A stretch of 38,113 nt of DNA, taken from Chromatiales bacterium (lineage in GTDB: Bacteria; Pseudomonadota; Gammaproteobacteria; Thiohalomonadales; Thiohalomonadaceae). Below the pieces are notes generated by a model that was not told where the DNA came from, searched no databases, and saw nothing but the letters and a program-made list of their open reading frames with translations. Position numbers and translations under genes: made by a program. Below are positions 17,740 to 26,833 of this stretch, in pieces (position 1 is the stretch's first letter; each line of letters starts with the position of its first letter). Location: the NCBI GenBank assembly GCA_003251535.1, contig QKFD01000019.1, forward strand, positions 1-38,113, read 5' to 3'.

Positions 17740-17768
17740 GGTGGCGTCGCCGGGACGGTGGGCTCCTC

Positions 17769-18641
17769 TCAATCGAGTTGGGTCAGTGCCGTCGCCAGCA
17801 GTCCCGCCAAGGGGATGGCGTTGGTGGTATGGGCCACGCTATCGGAGCTCCAGAGCCCGCGGAAACCCGCCTTGTGCAGCCGGCGTTCGGTCTCCTCCGA
17901 TAGCAGTGCGTGGGTGAAGAGGCAGTGGACCGGACCTGCCCCCGCCTCCATCAGCTGGCGCAGGACCGAGATGAGGGTGTTGCCGGTGCTCACCATGTCA
18001 TCGATCACCACCACCTCACGCCCCTGGAACTCCGCCTCCGGTAGGGCGGTGCGGACGTTGCGGTCATCGAGCCGCTCTTTGTGGCCCACTAGGTAGTCGA
18101 GATGGGCCCGCTCGGCGATGGCCCGCACCCACTGCTCCGATTCGGAGTCGGGGCCGATGAGTAGCGGCGCCTTGAGCCGTTGCTCCAGAAAGCGGCCCAT
18201 CGGCTCGGCGGCGGAGAGGGCTAGGCCGCGGATCCCCGGCACCACCTCGTCCATGTTGGCGACTCGATGGAGGTGGGGATCGACGGTGATGACGGTATCG
18301 AACAGCTCGGCCAGGAAGTGGCCCACCACCTGCTGGCTCACCGCTTCACCGGGATTGAAGGCGATATCCTGCCGCATGTAGCAGAGGTAGGGGGCCACCA
18401 GGGTGATGTGGCGTACCCCCTGCTCTCGGGCGGTGCGGGCCGCCAACATCAGCTCGATCAGCTTGTCGTTGGGGTGGTCCAGGCTGCGGCAGAAGACCAC
18501 CCGTTCTGGTAGCTCGGTGGGGACGGTGACCTTACTCTCACCATCGGGAAAGTGGTGGACATCCACCAGGGCGTAGCGCCGTTCGGCGGCATCAGCCAGC
18601 CGGCGGGCCTGGGAGTCGTATTCTGGAAAGCCTAGGATCAT
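17769..18641 (-). CDS. ribose-phosphate pyrophosphokinase-like protein (PRPP synthetase family)
   Basis: Phosphoribosyltransferase-fold protein of 290 residues that resembles PRPP synthetase, the enzyme forming PRPP from ribose 5-phosphate and ATP. Visible motifs are PDGE (32-35), the ATP-loop RQD (90-92), DPH (121-123), a catalytic-loop lysine in GHKER (K188) and the PRPP loop VVIDDMVSTGNT (211-222). It is shorter than the usual housekeeping Prs (about 315) and more like the archaeal type, so it is probably a paralogue. It lies 99 bases downstream of the phosphorylase gene on the same strand; this pairing suggests a joint role in moving ribose phosphates between nucleotides and PRPP, which is inference. 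Confidence 0.85.
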   Translation of the reverse strand: MILGFPEYDSQARRLADAAERRYALVDVHHFPDGESKVTVPTELPERVVFCRSLDHPNDKLIELMLAARTAREQGVRHITLVAPYLCYMRQDIAFNPGEAVSQQVVGHFLAELFDTVITVDPHLHRVANMDEVVPGIRGLALSAAEPMGRFLEQRLKAPLLIGPDSESEQWVRAIAERAHLDYLVGHKERLDDRNVRTALPEAEFQGREVVVIDDMVSTGNTLISVLRQLMEAGAGPVHCLFTHALLSEETERRLHKAGFRGLWSSDSVAHTTNAIPLAGLLATALTQLD

Positions 18642-18740
18642 GGCGTTGTTATATGGACTCGCACTCGCTGAGCACTGCTTGGGGCCGCCGGTCGTGCCGG
18701 CCGCCCACCCCCCTTTTAATTCTTGCCCAGGACGGACGGT

Positions 18741-20303
18741 TCACAGGTCCATGTAGCTGACCACCGCCTCTGCGCTCTCTCCAATGGTATAGCCACTATT
18801 CTGCTGGGCATAGGCGCGCGCAAACTCGAAATCGGAGCGGTACTCGGCATGGACCCGGTAGAGTGCCTCGCCGGGCGCCACCCGCTCCCCCAGCTTCTTG
18901 AGGAGATCCACCCCGGCCCCTTTGTCCATCGGGGCCCCGGCCAGCCGGGCGATGCGGGCGACGATGTAGTTGTCGATGGCGGTGACAACGCCGCCGCTCT
19001 GGGCGGTGGTTTCAAAGGTGAGGGGGCCTGCGACAAAGGACTGTGGCTGCCCCCCTTGGGCCGCCATGATCGCCTCCATCTTGCCGAGCGCCCGGCCCGA
19101 CTCCAGGATGTCGCGGGCGATGGCGTAGCCGTAACCGCCGCGTACATCGGGATCAAACTCCAGGATCCGGCCGGCCAGCCGGAGCGCCTTTTGGCGCAGA
19201 TCGGCCGGTGCCGCCTCCTCATTGCGCAGCACCGCCATCACATCCCGCGCCTCCAGCACCGGCCCGATGCCGCGCCCGACCGGTTGGCAGCCATCGGTGA
19301 TGATCACCTCCAGGTGGAGCCCCATGCGGTCGCCGATATACTCAAACAGCTTGCGCAGCTGCACCGCCTCACGCATATGGCGCACCTTGGCCGAGGGTCC
19401 CACGGGGATATCGATCAGCAGGTGGGTGGAGCCGGCCGCCAGCTTCTTGGAGAGGATGGAGGCGATCATCTGCCCCTGGGAGTCGATGCCGAGGGGGCGC
19501 TCCACCGAGATGAGGATGTCATCCGCCGGTGCCAGGCGGGCGGTACCGCCCCAGGCGATACAGGCCCGTTCAGCGGCGACAATGGTATGCAGTTCAACGG
19601 GGGTGAGGTCCACCTTGCACAGCACCTCCATGGTGTCGGCGGTGCCGGCCGGGGAGGTGATGGCGCGGCTGGAGGTCTTGGGCATCAACATCCCATGGGC
19701 CGCCACGATGGGGGCGATGATCATCGAGGTGCGGTTGCCCGGGATACCGCCGATGCAGTGTTTATCGGCGACGAGCGGTTCGTGCCAGTCGAGCCGCTCA
19801 CCCGACTCCAACATGGCGCGGGTCAGGGCCAATACCTCCTCCCGATCGAGGCCATTCTGGCCGGAGGAGACCAAGAAGGCCGCCATCTCCATCTTGGAGT
19901 AGCGGTTATCGACAATATCCAGCGTGATGGCGCGGTAATCGGCCTGGGTCAGGCGCTCCCCGGCGATCTTGCGCCGCACCGCATCCATTGACCGGGGCTG
20001 CTCGGCCTGCGCCACCCGCACCGGGGTGGCCGCCTCCAGGCCAAACCGGCCAAAGGCGTCGATGGAGAGGCCCAGCTCATCGGGGCCGACGATGGTGGCA
20101 TCATCCACCACGTTCAACACCGCGTAGGTCTTGGCGCCGTTGGCACTCACCTCCACCTTCATCAGCGCCTGAAACCCCTCTGCCCGGTAGATCTCACACT
20201 CCCGGTGCATGTAGGCGACATTCTCACGGTAGGTGTCGATGGCGACCCGCCGCAGCTTGAGGGTGCCGTGGGGGCGCGAGGCGGGTGGGGTGGGCGTGGT
20301 CAT
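18741..20303 (-). CDS. thymidine phosphorylase family protein, type 2 (AMP phosphorylase-like)
   Basis: 520 residues, longer than E. coli DeoA (about 440) because of an extra N-terminal domain (about 1-100), the arrangement shared with archaeal AMP phosphorylases. The nucleoside phosphorylase core has SKMEMAAFL, the phosphate/ribose-binding loop [12 protein letters not shown] (180-191) and [14 protein letters not shown] (210-223). The family either phosphorolyses thymidine or, in the archaeal members, converts NMPs to base and ribose 1,5-bisphosphate; sequence resemblance favours the second group but does not decide it. A GATAAT (-10-like) lies only 13 bases before the ATG, so any transcript from it would have almost no leader. 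Confidence 0.87.
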   Translation of the reverse strand: MTTPTPPASRPHGTLKLRRVAIDTYRENVAYMHRECEIYRAEGFQALMKVEVSANGAKTYAVLNVVDDATIVGPDELGLSIDAFGRFGLEAATPVRVAQAEQPRSMDAVRRKIAGERLTQADYRAITLDIVDNRYSKMEMAAFLVSSGQNGLDREEVLALTRAMLESGERLDWHEPLVADKHCIGGIPGNRTSMIIAPIVAAHGMLMPKTSSRAITSPAGTADTMEVLCKVDLTPVELHTIVAAERACIAWGGTARLAPADDILISVERPLGIDSQGQMIASILSKKLAAGSTHLLIDIPVGPSAKVRHMREAVQLRKLFEYIGDRMGLHLEVIITDGCQPVGRGIGPVLEARDVMAVLRNEEAAPADLRQKALRLAGRILEFDPDVRGGYGYAIARDILESGRALGKMEAIMAAQGGQPQSFVAGPLTFETTAQSGGVVTAIDNYIVARIARLAGAPMDKGAGVDLLKKLGERVAPGEALYRVHAEYRSDFEFARAYAQQNSGYTIGESAEAVVSYMDL

Positions 20304-20346
20304 GGGCCCGATTATCGCATGAGGCGGCGGGAAAAGAAGATTGCCG

Positions 20347-20371
20347 CCCTACCCCCGGCAACGGGGTAGGG
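20347..20371 (-). terminator. stem-loop after the ABC exporter gene
   Basis: A 9-bp stem (CCCTACCCC with GGGGTAGGG) and a 7-base loop, 12 bases after the exporter stop on the minus strand, followed by a pyrimidine-rich but not pure-T stretch. A probable terminator or attenuator between the exporter and the phosphorylase gene. Confidence 0.5.
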
Positions 20372-20382
20372 CCGGCCCGTTG

Positions 20383-22215
20383 TCAGCCCCCCACCTGTCG
20401 CAGCCGGTGCTGTTGGCGCTCCTCCTCCGCCTCCCGCTGGCGCTCCTCCTGCTGTAGGCGCCACATGTGGGCGTAGAGCCCCTCTTGGGCCAGCAGCTCA
20501 CGATGGTGGCCCCGTTCGACGATACGACCCGCCTCCAGCACCAGGATCTGATCGGCATCGACGATGGTGGAGAGGCGGTGGGCGATGACCAGGGTGGTGT
20601 GGTTGGTCGCCACCCGCTCCAGTGCCTCTAGCAGCGCCTGCTCTGCCTGGGAGTCGAGGGATGAGGTGGCCTCGTCGAAGATGAGGATGCGGGGCTGCTT
20701 GAGGATGGTGCGGGCGATGGCCACCCGCTGCTTCTCACCGCCGGAGAGCTTGAGGCCGCGCTCGCCCACCACGGTGTCATAGCCCTGCGGGAGGGCGTCG
20801 ATAAAGGCGTGGATCTGCGCCACCTTGGCCGCCGCCACCACCTCCTCGCGGCTGGCACTGGGGCGGGCATAGGCGATGTTGTAGTAGATGGTGTCGTTAA
20901 ACAGCACCGTGTCTTGGGGCACGATGCCGATGGCGTCCCGCAGACTGGATTGGGTCACCTGGGGCAGCGCTTGACCATCGATGGTGATCTGTCCGGCCGT
21001 GACATCGTAAAAGCGGAACAGCAGCCGGGAGAGGGTCGATTTCCCGGCCCCGCTGGGGCCCACCACCGCCACCTTTTGACCGGCGGGGATCTCGAAATCG
21101 ATATCAAACAACACCTGGCGATCGGGGTTGTAGCCGAACGCCACCTGCTCAAAGCGGACCGTGCCGGCGGTGACCACCAACGGTTGGGCGGTGGGGCTCT
21201 CCTTGACCTCCGGTTGGCGCTCCAGGAGGGCAAACATCTCCTGCATATCCCACAGGGCGTGCTTGGTCTGGCCGTAGACCACGCCTAGGAAGTTGAGCGG
21301 GATGAACATCTGCAACATGAAGGCGTTGACCAGGACCAGATCGCCCAGGGTCATGCTGCCGGCCACCACGCCGTTGGCCGCCATCAGCATGATGGCGGTG
21401 ACCCCCATGGCGATGATGACCCCTTGACCGATATTGAGGCTGGACATGGAGGTCTGGGTCTTGACCGCCATCTCCTCCCACTTCAGCAGGGATTCGCCGT
21501 AGCGACGATGCTCAAACGACTCGTTGTTGAAATATTTGACGGTCTCGTAGTTGAGTAGTGAGTCCACCGCCTGGGAGTTGGCCTGGGAGTCGTAGGCGTT
21601 CATCTTGTGGCGGAACTGCATCCGCCATTCGGTGATGGCAAAGGTAAAGGCGATGTAGACCGCCACGGTGATGAAGGTGACTACGGCAAACCAGGGGCTG
21701 TAGTTGACCAAGAGGAAGGTGGCGATGAGCCCCACCTCCACCAGGGTGGGCAGGATGGAGAAGAGCAGGTAGTTGAGCAGGGAGGCGGCTGAGCGGGTTC
21801 CCCGCTCCAGGTCGCGGGAGACCGCCCCCGTCTTGCGCTCCAGGTGGTAGCGCAGCCCAAGGGCGTGGAGATGCTCTAGCACCTGTACCGACATCCGCCG
21901 CATCACCCCATGGCGCACCCGGGCGAAGACCACATCCCGCAGTTCGTTGAAGGCAGAGCTGGCGAGGCGCAGTACGCCATAGGCCACCAACAGTACCAGG
22001 GGGAGGGCGATCTGCTGATGGACCTGGGTGTTGAGGTGGTCAACCACCTCCTTGAGCACCACGGGTATCCCAACATTGGCCAATTTGGCCAGCAGCAGAA
22101 AACCGAGGGCGGCCAGGGCCCGACCACGGTAGGCCTTGAGGTAGGGGAGGAGTGAGCGCAACGTCTTGAGGTCGTTGCGCTGGCCGGAGGGCAGCTCGGT
22201 GTAGCGGATGTGCAT
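20383..22215 (-). CDS. Atm1/HMT1-type ABC transporter, fused permease and ATPase
   Basis: A 610-residue half-transporter expected to work as a homodimer. The N-terminal 330 residues hold six membrane helices of the ABC type I exporter fold; the NBD (about 350-590) has Walker A GPSGAGKST, the signature LSGGEKQRVAIAR, Walker B ILIFDEATSSLD and the H-loop VIAHRLSTI. Membrane-domain stretches such as YHLERKTGAVSRDLERGTR and NYETVKYFNNE are characteristic of the Atm1/ABCB7 group, which exports glutathione-linked sulfur or metal-glutathione complexes. The C-terminus is a charged Gln/Arg/Glu-rich tail. It is divergent from the small unknown gene at 22333. Confidence 0.93.
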   Translation of the reverse strand: MHIRYTELPSGQRNDLKTLRSLLPYLKAYRGRALAALGFLLLAKLANVGIPVVLKEVVDHLNTQVHQQIALPLVLLVAYGVLRLASSAFNELRDVVFARVRHGVMRRMSVQVLEHLHALGLRYHLERKTGAVSRDLERGTRSAASLLNYLLFSILPTLVEVGLIATFLLVNYSPWFAVVTFITVAVYIAFTFAITEWRMQFRHKMNAYDSQANSQAVDSLLNYETVKYFNNESFEHRRYGESLLKWEEMAVKTQTSMSSLNIGQGVIIAMGVTAIMLMAANGVVAGSMTLGDLVLVNAFMLQMFIPLNFLGVVYGQTKHALWDMQEMFALLERQPEVKESPTAQPLVVTAGTVRFEQVAFGYNPDRQVLFDIDFEIPAGQKVAVVGPSGAGKSTLSRLLFRFYDVTAGQITIDGQALPQVTQSSLRDAIGIVPQDTVLFNDTIYYNIAYARPSASREEVVAAAKVAQIHAFIDALPQGYDTVVGERGLKLSGGEKQRVAIARTILKQPRILIFDEATSSLDSQAEQALLEALERVATNHTTLVIAHRLSTIVDADQILVLEAGRIVERGHHRELLAQEGLYAHMWRLQQEERQREAEEERQQHRLRQVGG

Positions 22216-22245
22216 GGATGGCTGTGTGTAATAGTCGGAAATGGG

Positions 22246-22299
22246 GGCAGTATACGGGATGGGGCATCCCTAGCCATTACATAGGGGCGTTATACTGCC
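22246..22299. promoter_or_regulatory. divergent promoters with mirror-image -10 elements
   Basis: GGCAGTATA (22246-22254) and TATACTGCC (22291-22299) form a 9-base inverted repeat with a 36-base spacer. Each copy contains a TATACT -10 hexamer pointing away from the centre, one towards the ABC exporter and one towards the gene at 22333. Their -35 regions would overlap in the spacer, near 22268-22277, but neither is a strong match. Confidence 0.5.
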
Positions 22300-22332
22300 G
22301 CCGAAAGAGGACCCAAAAAGGGGGAAGAAATC

Positions 22333-22608
22333 ATGGGAATGCCAACTACAGAAGAGTTGAAGGAGGCGCTTGCCGAGGCGGGCCGGATGCGGGAGAAGGG
22401 GGAGGATCCCTGCCATGTGGCCAAGGCGCTGCTGAGCCTCAACTACCGGATGCGCTATCTGGAGCGGGTGTTGGAGACGGCGGAGCACTATATCCACTTC
22501 GGTCTCTCTGCCCAGGATCACATCGCCCTGCAACGGGCGGTCGAGGAGGCGCGCCACGTCATTGCCCGTAATAAGGGGGGGGATGACTCCTCCTTTGGTC
22601 TCACCTGA
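22333..22608 (+). CDS. small hypothetical protein, 91 residues
   Basis: Not recognised with confidence. The start is sound: GGGGGAAG lies about 7 bases before the ATG at 22333, and coding bias runs to the stop. The product is acidic-to-neutral, almost entirely helix-forming, with TEELKEALAEAGRMREKG at the start, then ARLL/YRMRYLERVLE and AVEEARHVIARNKGG, suggesting a helical hairpin or bundle with a central histidine/aromatic stretch (ETAEHYIHFGL). No signal peptide, membrane segment or metal motif is visible. It has its own promoter divergent from the ABC exporter and precedes fmdB by 97 bases. Similar short helical proteins occur in other gammaproteobacteria, from memory, without assigned function. 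Confidence 0.75.
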   Translation: MGMPTTEELKEALAEAGRMREKGEDPCHVAKALLSLNYRMRYLERVLETAEHYIHFGLSAQDHIALQRAVEEARHVIARNKGGDDSSFGLT

Positions 22609-22641
22609 TAGCGGTGTGACGGCCCTCCTGTGGGGGGGCGC

Positions 22642-22670
22642 TTGATTTTCCGCCGCGTAACCCTTATTTA
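22642..22670 (+). promoter_or_regulatory. weak promoter candidate upstream of fmdB
   Basis: TTGATT (22642-22647) and TATTTA (22665-22670) are 17 bases apart in a locally AT-rich patch 35 bases before fmdB. The -10 matches at only 3 of 6 positions. Confidence 0.28.
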
Positions 22671-22705
22671 TCAGCGGTTCGCCGATCCCTTCGAGGTATT
22701 CGAAT

Positions 22706-22972
22706 ATGCCGATTTACGAATATTCCTGCCAGGCCTGCAAGCACACCTTCGAGGCCCTGCAGAAGATGAGCGACGCCCCGCTCACCGACTGTCCCGCTTG
22801 TGGTAAGCCCGAGCTGGTCAAACTCATCTCCGCCGCCGGTTTTCGCCTGAAAGGGGGCGGCTGGTATGAGACCGACTTCAAGAATGGCAGCAAGCGCAAT
22901 GTCGCCGAGTCCGCGGCACCTGCCTGCGCGGCGGGTGGGTGCGGCGGCACCTGTGCCGCAGGCGGAGACTGA
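22706..22972 (+). CDS. FmdB-family zinc-ribbon protein
   Basis: An 88-residue putative regulatory protein with a zinc ribbon: CxxC at C8/C11 and at C29/C32 (MPIYEYSCQACKHTFE, DCPACG), followed by the family's GFRLKGGGWYETDFK. The tail is rich in Cys, Gly and Ala (CAAGGCGGTCAAGG) and may bind more metal. FmdB was first named as a regulator of an amidase operon, but most members have no known role. It starts the conserved fmdB-DUF502-aspS cluster and ends just before the DUF502 start, so the two are co-transcribed. Confidence 0.92.
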   Translation: MPIYEYSCQACKHTFEALQKMSDAPLTDCPACGKPELVKLISAAGFRLKGGGWYETDFKNGSKRNVAESAAPACAAGGCGGTCAAGGD

Positions 22973-22978
22973 CGCCCG

Positions 22979-23629
22979 TTGGTGGCCTTCTTGCGGCGGT
23001 ATCTGATCGCAGGTCTCCTGCTTTGGGTCCCTCTCGGGGTGACCCTGCTGGTGGTCAAGCTGCTGGTCGATATCATGGATCGGACCCTGGTCCTGATCCC
23101 GCAGCACTATCGGCCCGAGGCGCTACTGGGATTCTCCATCCCCGGCCTCGGGCTGCTGCTCTCTCTCCTCATCGTCCTGCTCACCGGCATTGCGGTGGCC
23201 CACTTCGCCGGCCACAAACTGGTGGCGTTGTGGGAGGCGATTGTGGCCCGCATCCCCCTGGTCAACTCCGTCTACGGTGGGGTGAAACAGGTGGCGGAGA
23301 CCATGTTCACCGGTGCGGGGCAGTCGTTCCGCAAGGTGGTGCTGGTGCCTTGGCCGCGGGCCGGGGCGTGGACGATGGGCTTTCTTACCGCCACCTCGGC
23401 CGGGGAGGTGAGTAGTCGGCTCGGGCGCGAGGTGGTGAGCGTCTATGTCCCCACCACCCCCAATCCCACGGGCGGGTATTTCATGATCTTCCCGCGGGAG
23501 GAGGTGGTAGAGCTCTCCATGAGTGTCGATGAGGGGCTAAAGATGATCATCTCGATGGGGGTGGTGGTGCCGAAGCAGGGGCCCCACCCCGAGCTGGACG
23601 GGGTAGCGTTGAAACCGTCGAGCGAATAG
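22979..23629 (+). CDS. DUF502 family membrane protein
   Basis: 216 residues with two to three membrane helices in the first 85 (RRYLIAGLLLWVPLGVTLLVV and LGLLLSLLIVLLTGIAVAHFAG), then a soluble domain with IPLVNSVYGGVKQVAETM, VLVPWPRAGAWTMGFLT and VYVPTTPNPTGGYFMIFPREEV, all hallmarks of DUF502. Function unknown. The start is a TTG at 22979 or the adjacent GTG at 22982; GGAG (22964-22967) is 11 and 14 bases away respectively. It lies only 6 bases after fmdB and upstream of aspS, the conserved order in beta- and gammaproteobacteria. Confidence 0.92.
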   Translation: MVAFLRRYLIAGLLLWVPLGVTLLVVKLLVDIMDRTLVLIPQHYRPEALLGFSIPGLGLLLSLLIVLLTGIAVAHFAGHKLVALWEAIVARIPLVNSVYGGVKQVAETMFTGAGQSFRKVVLVPWPRAGAWTMGFLTATSAGEVSSRLGREVVSVYVPTTPNPTGGYFMIFPREEVVELSMSVDEGLKMIISMGVVVPKQGPHPELDGVALKPSSE

Positions 23630-23641
23630 CCCCTGGCCCCA

Positions 23642-23671
23642 CCCGAGTGGGGGCCTAGGCAGCCACTCGGG
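23642..23671 (+). terminator. 9-bp stem-loop between DUF502 and aspS
   Basis: CCCGAGTGG pairs with CCACTCGGG around a 12-base loop, 12 bases after the DUF502 stop. No T tract follows, so it may be a weak terminator, a processing site or an RNA-stability element. Confidence 0.45.
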
Positions 23672-23693
23672 GGAGGGAGGGATCCCGCCACGG

Positions 23694-23722
23694 TTGCCTA
23701 ACCCCCGGCGCAACCGTAAGAT
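23694..23722 (+). promoter_or_regulatory. candidate sigma70 promoter for aspS
   Basis: TTGCCT (23694-23699) and TAAGAT (23717-23722) are 17 bases apart, each 4 of 6 to consensus, 38 bases before the aspS ATG. Confidence 0.4.
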
Positions 23723-23760
23723 TCCCCGTTTTCATTTCGTCACTTCAATTCAGGATCCCC

Positions 23761-25563
23761 ATGCGCAGTCACTATTGCGGTTCTCTCAACGAGTCCCATA
23801 TCGGCCAGGTGGTGGAGATCGCCGGCTGGGTTCATCGTCGGCGCGACCATGGCGGCGTCATTTTCATCGATCTGCGCGACCGCGAGGGGCTGCTTCAGGT
23901 AGTGTTCGATCCAGACAGCCGCGAGACCTTCCACATTGCCGAGACGGTGCGTAGCGAGTACGTGCTGAAGGTGGCCGGTCAGATCCGCCACCGGCCCGCC
24001 GGCACTGAAAATCCCCATCTCCCCTCCGGTAAGGTGGAGTTGGCCGTCCAGTCGGTCACCATCTTGAATCGCGCTGAGACCCCGCCGTTCATGATCGATG
24101 CCGAGGACGAGGATGTCTCCGAGGAGCTGCGACTCAAGTATCGCTACCTCGACCTGCGGCGACCGCAGATGCTGGAGCGGCTCAAGCTCCGCTCACGGGT
24201 GGCGGCGGTGCTGCGCAACTATCTCGATGGTCAGGGCTTCATGGACATCGAGACCCCGATGCTGACCAAGGCGACCCCCGAGGGGGCACGCGACTACCTG
24301 GTGCCGAGCCGCACCCACCCCGGTAGTTTTTTTGCCCTGCCGCAGTCACCCCAGCTGTTCAAACAGCTGCTGATGGTCTCCGGGCTCGATCGCTACTACC
24401 AGATCGTCCGCTGCTTCCGTGACGAGGACCTGCGGGCCGACCGCCAGCCGGAGTTCACCCAGCTCGACATCGAGACCTCGTTTATGGACGAGGAGGCGGT
24501 GATGGGCATGATGGAGGAGATGATCCGCCAGCTCTTTGCCCAGGTGTTGGAGGTGGCGCTGCCCAGCCCATTCCCGCGCCTCACCTACGCCGAGGCGATG
24601 CGCCGCTTCGCCTCTGACAAGCCGGACCTGCGGATCCCGCTGGAGCTGGTGGATCTCGGCGATCTCATGGCTGGGGTGGAGTTCAAGGTCTTCTCCGGCC
24701 CTGCCAACGACCCCAAAGGGCGCATCGCCGCCCTGCGGCTCCCGAAAGGGGGCGAGTTGACCCGTTCGCAGATCGATGACTACACCAAGTTCGTCGCTAT
24801 CTACGGCGCCAAGGGGTTGGCCTACATCAAGGTCAACGAGCGGGCGAAGGGGCGTGACGGGTTGCAGTCCCCCATCCTCAAGTTCCTGCCGGATGAGGTG
24901 GTGGCCGCCGTGCTGGAGCGCACAGCGGCAGAGGATGGCGATCTCATCTTCTTCGGTGCCGATAAGGCCAAGGTGGTCAACGAGTCACTCGGTGCCCTGC
25001 GGCTCAAGCTGGGGCATGACCTCAACCTGGTGGAGCACGGCTGGCGTCCGCTCTGGGTGGTGGACTTCCCGATGTTTGAGTATGACGACAAGGAGAGCCG
25101 CTTTGTCGCCCTGCACCACCCCTTCACCTCCCCCAAAGAGGAGCATCTGGAGCTGCTAAGCAGCGATCCCGGCGCCTGCCTCTCCCGCGCCTACGACATG
25201 GTGCTGAACGGCACTGAGCTGGGCGGCGGCTCCATGCGTATCTATCGCAAGGAGGTGCAGCAGGAGGTGTTCCACCAGCTCGGCATCGATGAGCTGGAGG
25301 CGCAGGAGAAGTTCGGCTTCCTGCTCGATGCCCTCAAATTTGGCTGCCCGCCCCATGGCGGTCTCGCCTTTGGCCTGGACCGGCTGGTGATGCTGATGAG
25401 CGGTGCCAAATCGATCCGCGATGTCATGGCCTTCCCCAAGACCCAATCCGCCGCCTGTATGCTGACCGGCGCCCCCTCCAATGTCGATTTAAAGCAGTTG
25501 ATGGAGCTGGGGGTACGGGTCGCCACCCAACCTAAGGGTGAGGCGAAGGCGGCAAAGGAGTAG
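23761..25563 (+). CDS. aspS: aspartyl-tRNA synthetase
   Basis: Charges tRNA-Asp with aspartate. 600 residues, bacterial type: N-terminal OB-fold anticodon-binding domain (about 1-105), class II catalytic core with motif 1 region [23 protein letters not shown], motif 2 [23 protein letters not shown] and motif 3 [14 protein letters not shown], and the inserted GAD domain (about 285-420). AGGA lies about 7 bases before the ATG. Whether it is discriminating or also charges tRNA-Asn cannot be decided here. A 14-bp hairpin follows. Confidence 0.98.
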   Translation: MRSHYCGSLNESHIGQVVEIAGWVHRRRDHGGVIFIDLRDREGLLQVVFDPDSRETFHIAETVRSEYVLKVAGQIRHRPAGTENPHLPSGKVELAVQSVTILNRAETPPFMIDAEDEDVSEELRLKYRYLDLRRPQMLERLKLRSRVAAVLRNYLDGQGFMDIETPMLTKATPEGARDYLVPSRTHPGSFFALPQSPQLFKQLLMVSGLDRYYQIVRCFRDEDLRADRQPEFTQLDIETSFMDEEAVMGMMEEMIRQLFAQVLEVALPSPFPRLTYAEAMRRFASDKPDLRIPLELVDLGDLMAGVEFKVFSGPANDPKGRIAALRLPKGGELTRSQIDDYTKFVAIYGAKGLAYIKVNERAKGRDGLQSPILKFLPDEVVAAVLERTAAEDGDLIFFGADKAKVVNESLGALRLKLGHDLNLVEHGWRPLWVVDFPMFEYDDKESRFVALHHPFTSPKEEHLELLSSDPGACLSRAYDMVLNGTELGGGSMRIYRKEVQQEVFHQLGIDELEAQEKFGFLLDALKFGCPPHGGLAFGLDRLVMLMSGAKSIRDVMAFPKTQSAACMLTGAPSNVDLKQLMELGVRVATQPKGEAKAAKE

Positions 25564-25574
25564 CTGCACAGTGG

Positions 25575-25605
25575 GGTCCGCCACGGCCGCAGGCCGTGGC
25601 GGACC
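25575..25605 (+). terminator. 14-bp hairpin after aspS
   Basis: A perfect 14-bp stem (GGTCCGCCACGGCC and its complement) with a 3-base GCA loop starts 11 bases after the aspS stop. The following GATTTGG is a poor T tract, but the stability of the stem makes it the likely 3' end of the aspS transcript. The remaining stretch to nadA has no ORF. Confidence 0.6.
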
Positions 25606-25691
25606 GATTTGGCGGGGGGTGGCCCCCACCCTCCGCGTCACGGGCGGCCGCGGGCCGCATGGCCGGTGAGACCACCGGGGCGAGGTAGTCG

Positions 25692-26792
25692 ATGAGCAGT
25701 TCAGCCATTCCCATCCAGCACTACGCCCAGCTCGACGACGCCGAGTGTGCGCAGCGGATCCTGGCGGCCAAGGAGCGGCTGGGCGAGCGCTTGGTGATCT
25801 TGGGTCACCACTACCAACGGGAGGAGGTGTTTCACTACGCCGACTTCACCGGCGACTCCCTCAAGCTCTCCCGTCAGGCCGCCACCTCCAAGGCGGAGTT
25901 CATCGTCTTCTGCGGGGTCCATTTCATGGCGGAGGTGGCCGATATCCTCTCCCGCCCTGAGCAGATCTCCATCCTGCCGGACCTCTCCGCCGGCTGCTCC
26001 ATGGCCGATATGGCCAACCTCGCCAGCGTCGAACAGGCGTGGCGGGAGCTGGCGCAGGTGCTCGATCCCGATGAGCAGGTGACCCCTGTCACCTACATCA
26101 ACTCCGCGGCCGATCTCAAGGCGTTCTGTGGCCGTCACGGCGGCATCGTCTGCACCTCTTCCAATGCCCGGAAGGTGTTGGAGTGGTCCTTTGCCCAGCG
26201 GGAGAAGGTGCTCTTCTTCCCCGATCAGCACCTGGGTCGCAACACCGGCTACACCATGGGGATCCCGCTGGAGGAGATGGTGGTGTGGGACTTCGATCTG
26301 CCCTTGGGGGGGCTCAGCGCGGAGCAGATCCGTGCCGCCAAGGTGATCCTCTGGAAGGGGTTCTGCTCGGTACACCAGATGTTCCAGGCGGAGCATATCG
26401 ATCGCTTCAAGGAGAAGTTTCCCGAGGCGCAGGTGATCTCCCATCCAGAGTCACCCTTCGAGGTGTGCCGCAAGTCCGATCACGTCGGCTCCACCGAGTA
26501 CATCATCAATACGGTGCGCGACTCGGCCCCCGGCAGCCGCTGGTTGGTGGGTACGGAGCTTAATCTAGTCAACCGGCTGCACCAGCAGTTCAAGCATGAG
26601 GGGAAACAGGTCCACTTCATGTCACCCACCGTCTGTATGTGCTCCACCATGTTTCGCATCGACCCACAGCACCTCGCCTGGACCCTGGAGAACCTAGTGG
26701 CTGGGCAGGTGGTGAATCGCATCGTGGTGCCAGCGGAGGAGGCGGCGTCGGCCCGCCTGGCCCTGGAGCGGATGCTGGAGGTGTCACCCTGA
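25692..26792 (+). CDS. nadA: quinolinate synthase
   Basis: Condenses iminoaspartate (from NadB) with dihydroxyacetone phosphate to quinolinate in de novo NAD synthesis; uses a [4Fe-4S] cluster. 366 residues, the longer form of the family. The likely cluster ligands are C102 (AGCSMADM), C225 (GFCSVHQMF) and C316 or C314 (PTVCMCSTM). Substrate-binding motifs LGHHYQREEV and FCGVHFMAEVA near the N-terminus are intact. nadB and nadC are not in the window. Its position between aspS and ruvC is unusual: yebC often occupies this interval in gammaproteobacteria. Confidence 0.97.
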   Translation: MSSSAIPIQHYAQLDDAECAQRILAAKERLGERLVILGHHYQREEVFHYADFTGDSLKLSRQAATSKAEFIVFCGVHFMAEVADILSRPEQISILPDLSAGCSMADMANLASVEQAWRELAQVLDPDEQVTPVTYINSAADLKAFCGRHGGIVCTSSNARKVLEWSFAQREKVLFFPDQHLGRNTGYTMGIPLEEMVVWDFDLPLGGLSAEQIRAAKVILWKGFCSVHQMFQAEHIDRFKEKFPEAQVISHPESPFEVCRKSDHVGSTEYIINTVRDSAPGSRWLVGTELNLVNRLHQQFKHEGKQVHFMSPTVCMCSTMFRIDPQHLAWTLENLVAGQVVNRIVVPAEEAASARLALERMLEVSP

Positions 26793-26833
26793 AGGGGTCC
26801 GCTATGGTCCAAGGCCACCGCCGGTAACGCACG

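Noticed and set aside
18723-19991. 422-residue plus-strand ORF
   Set aside because: Antisense shadow of the phosphorylase gene; composition is Gly/His/Asp/Gln-rich and no family is recognisable.
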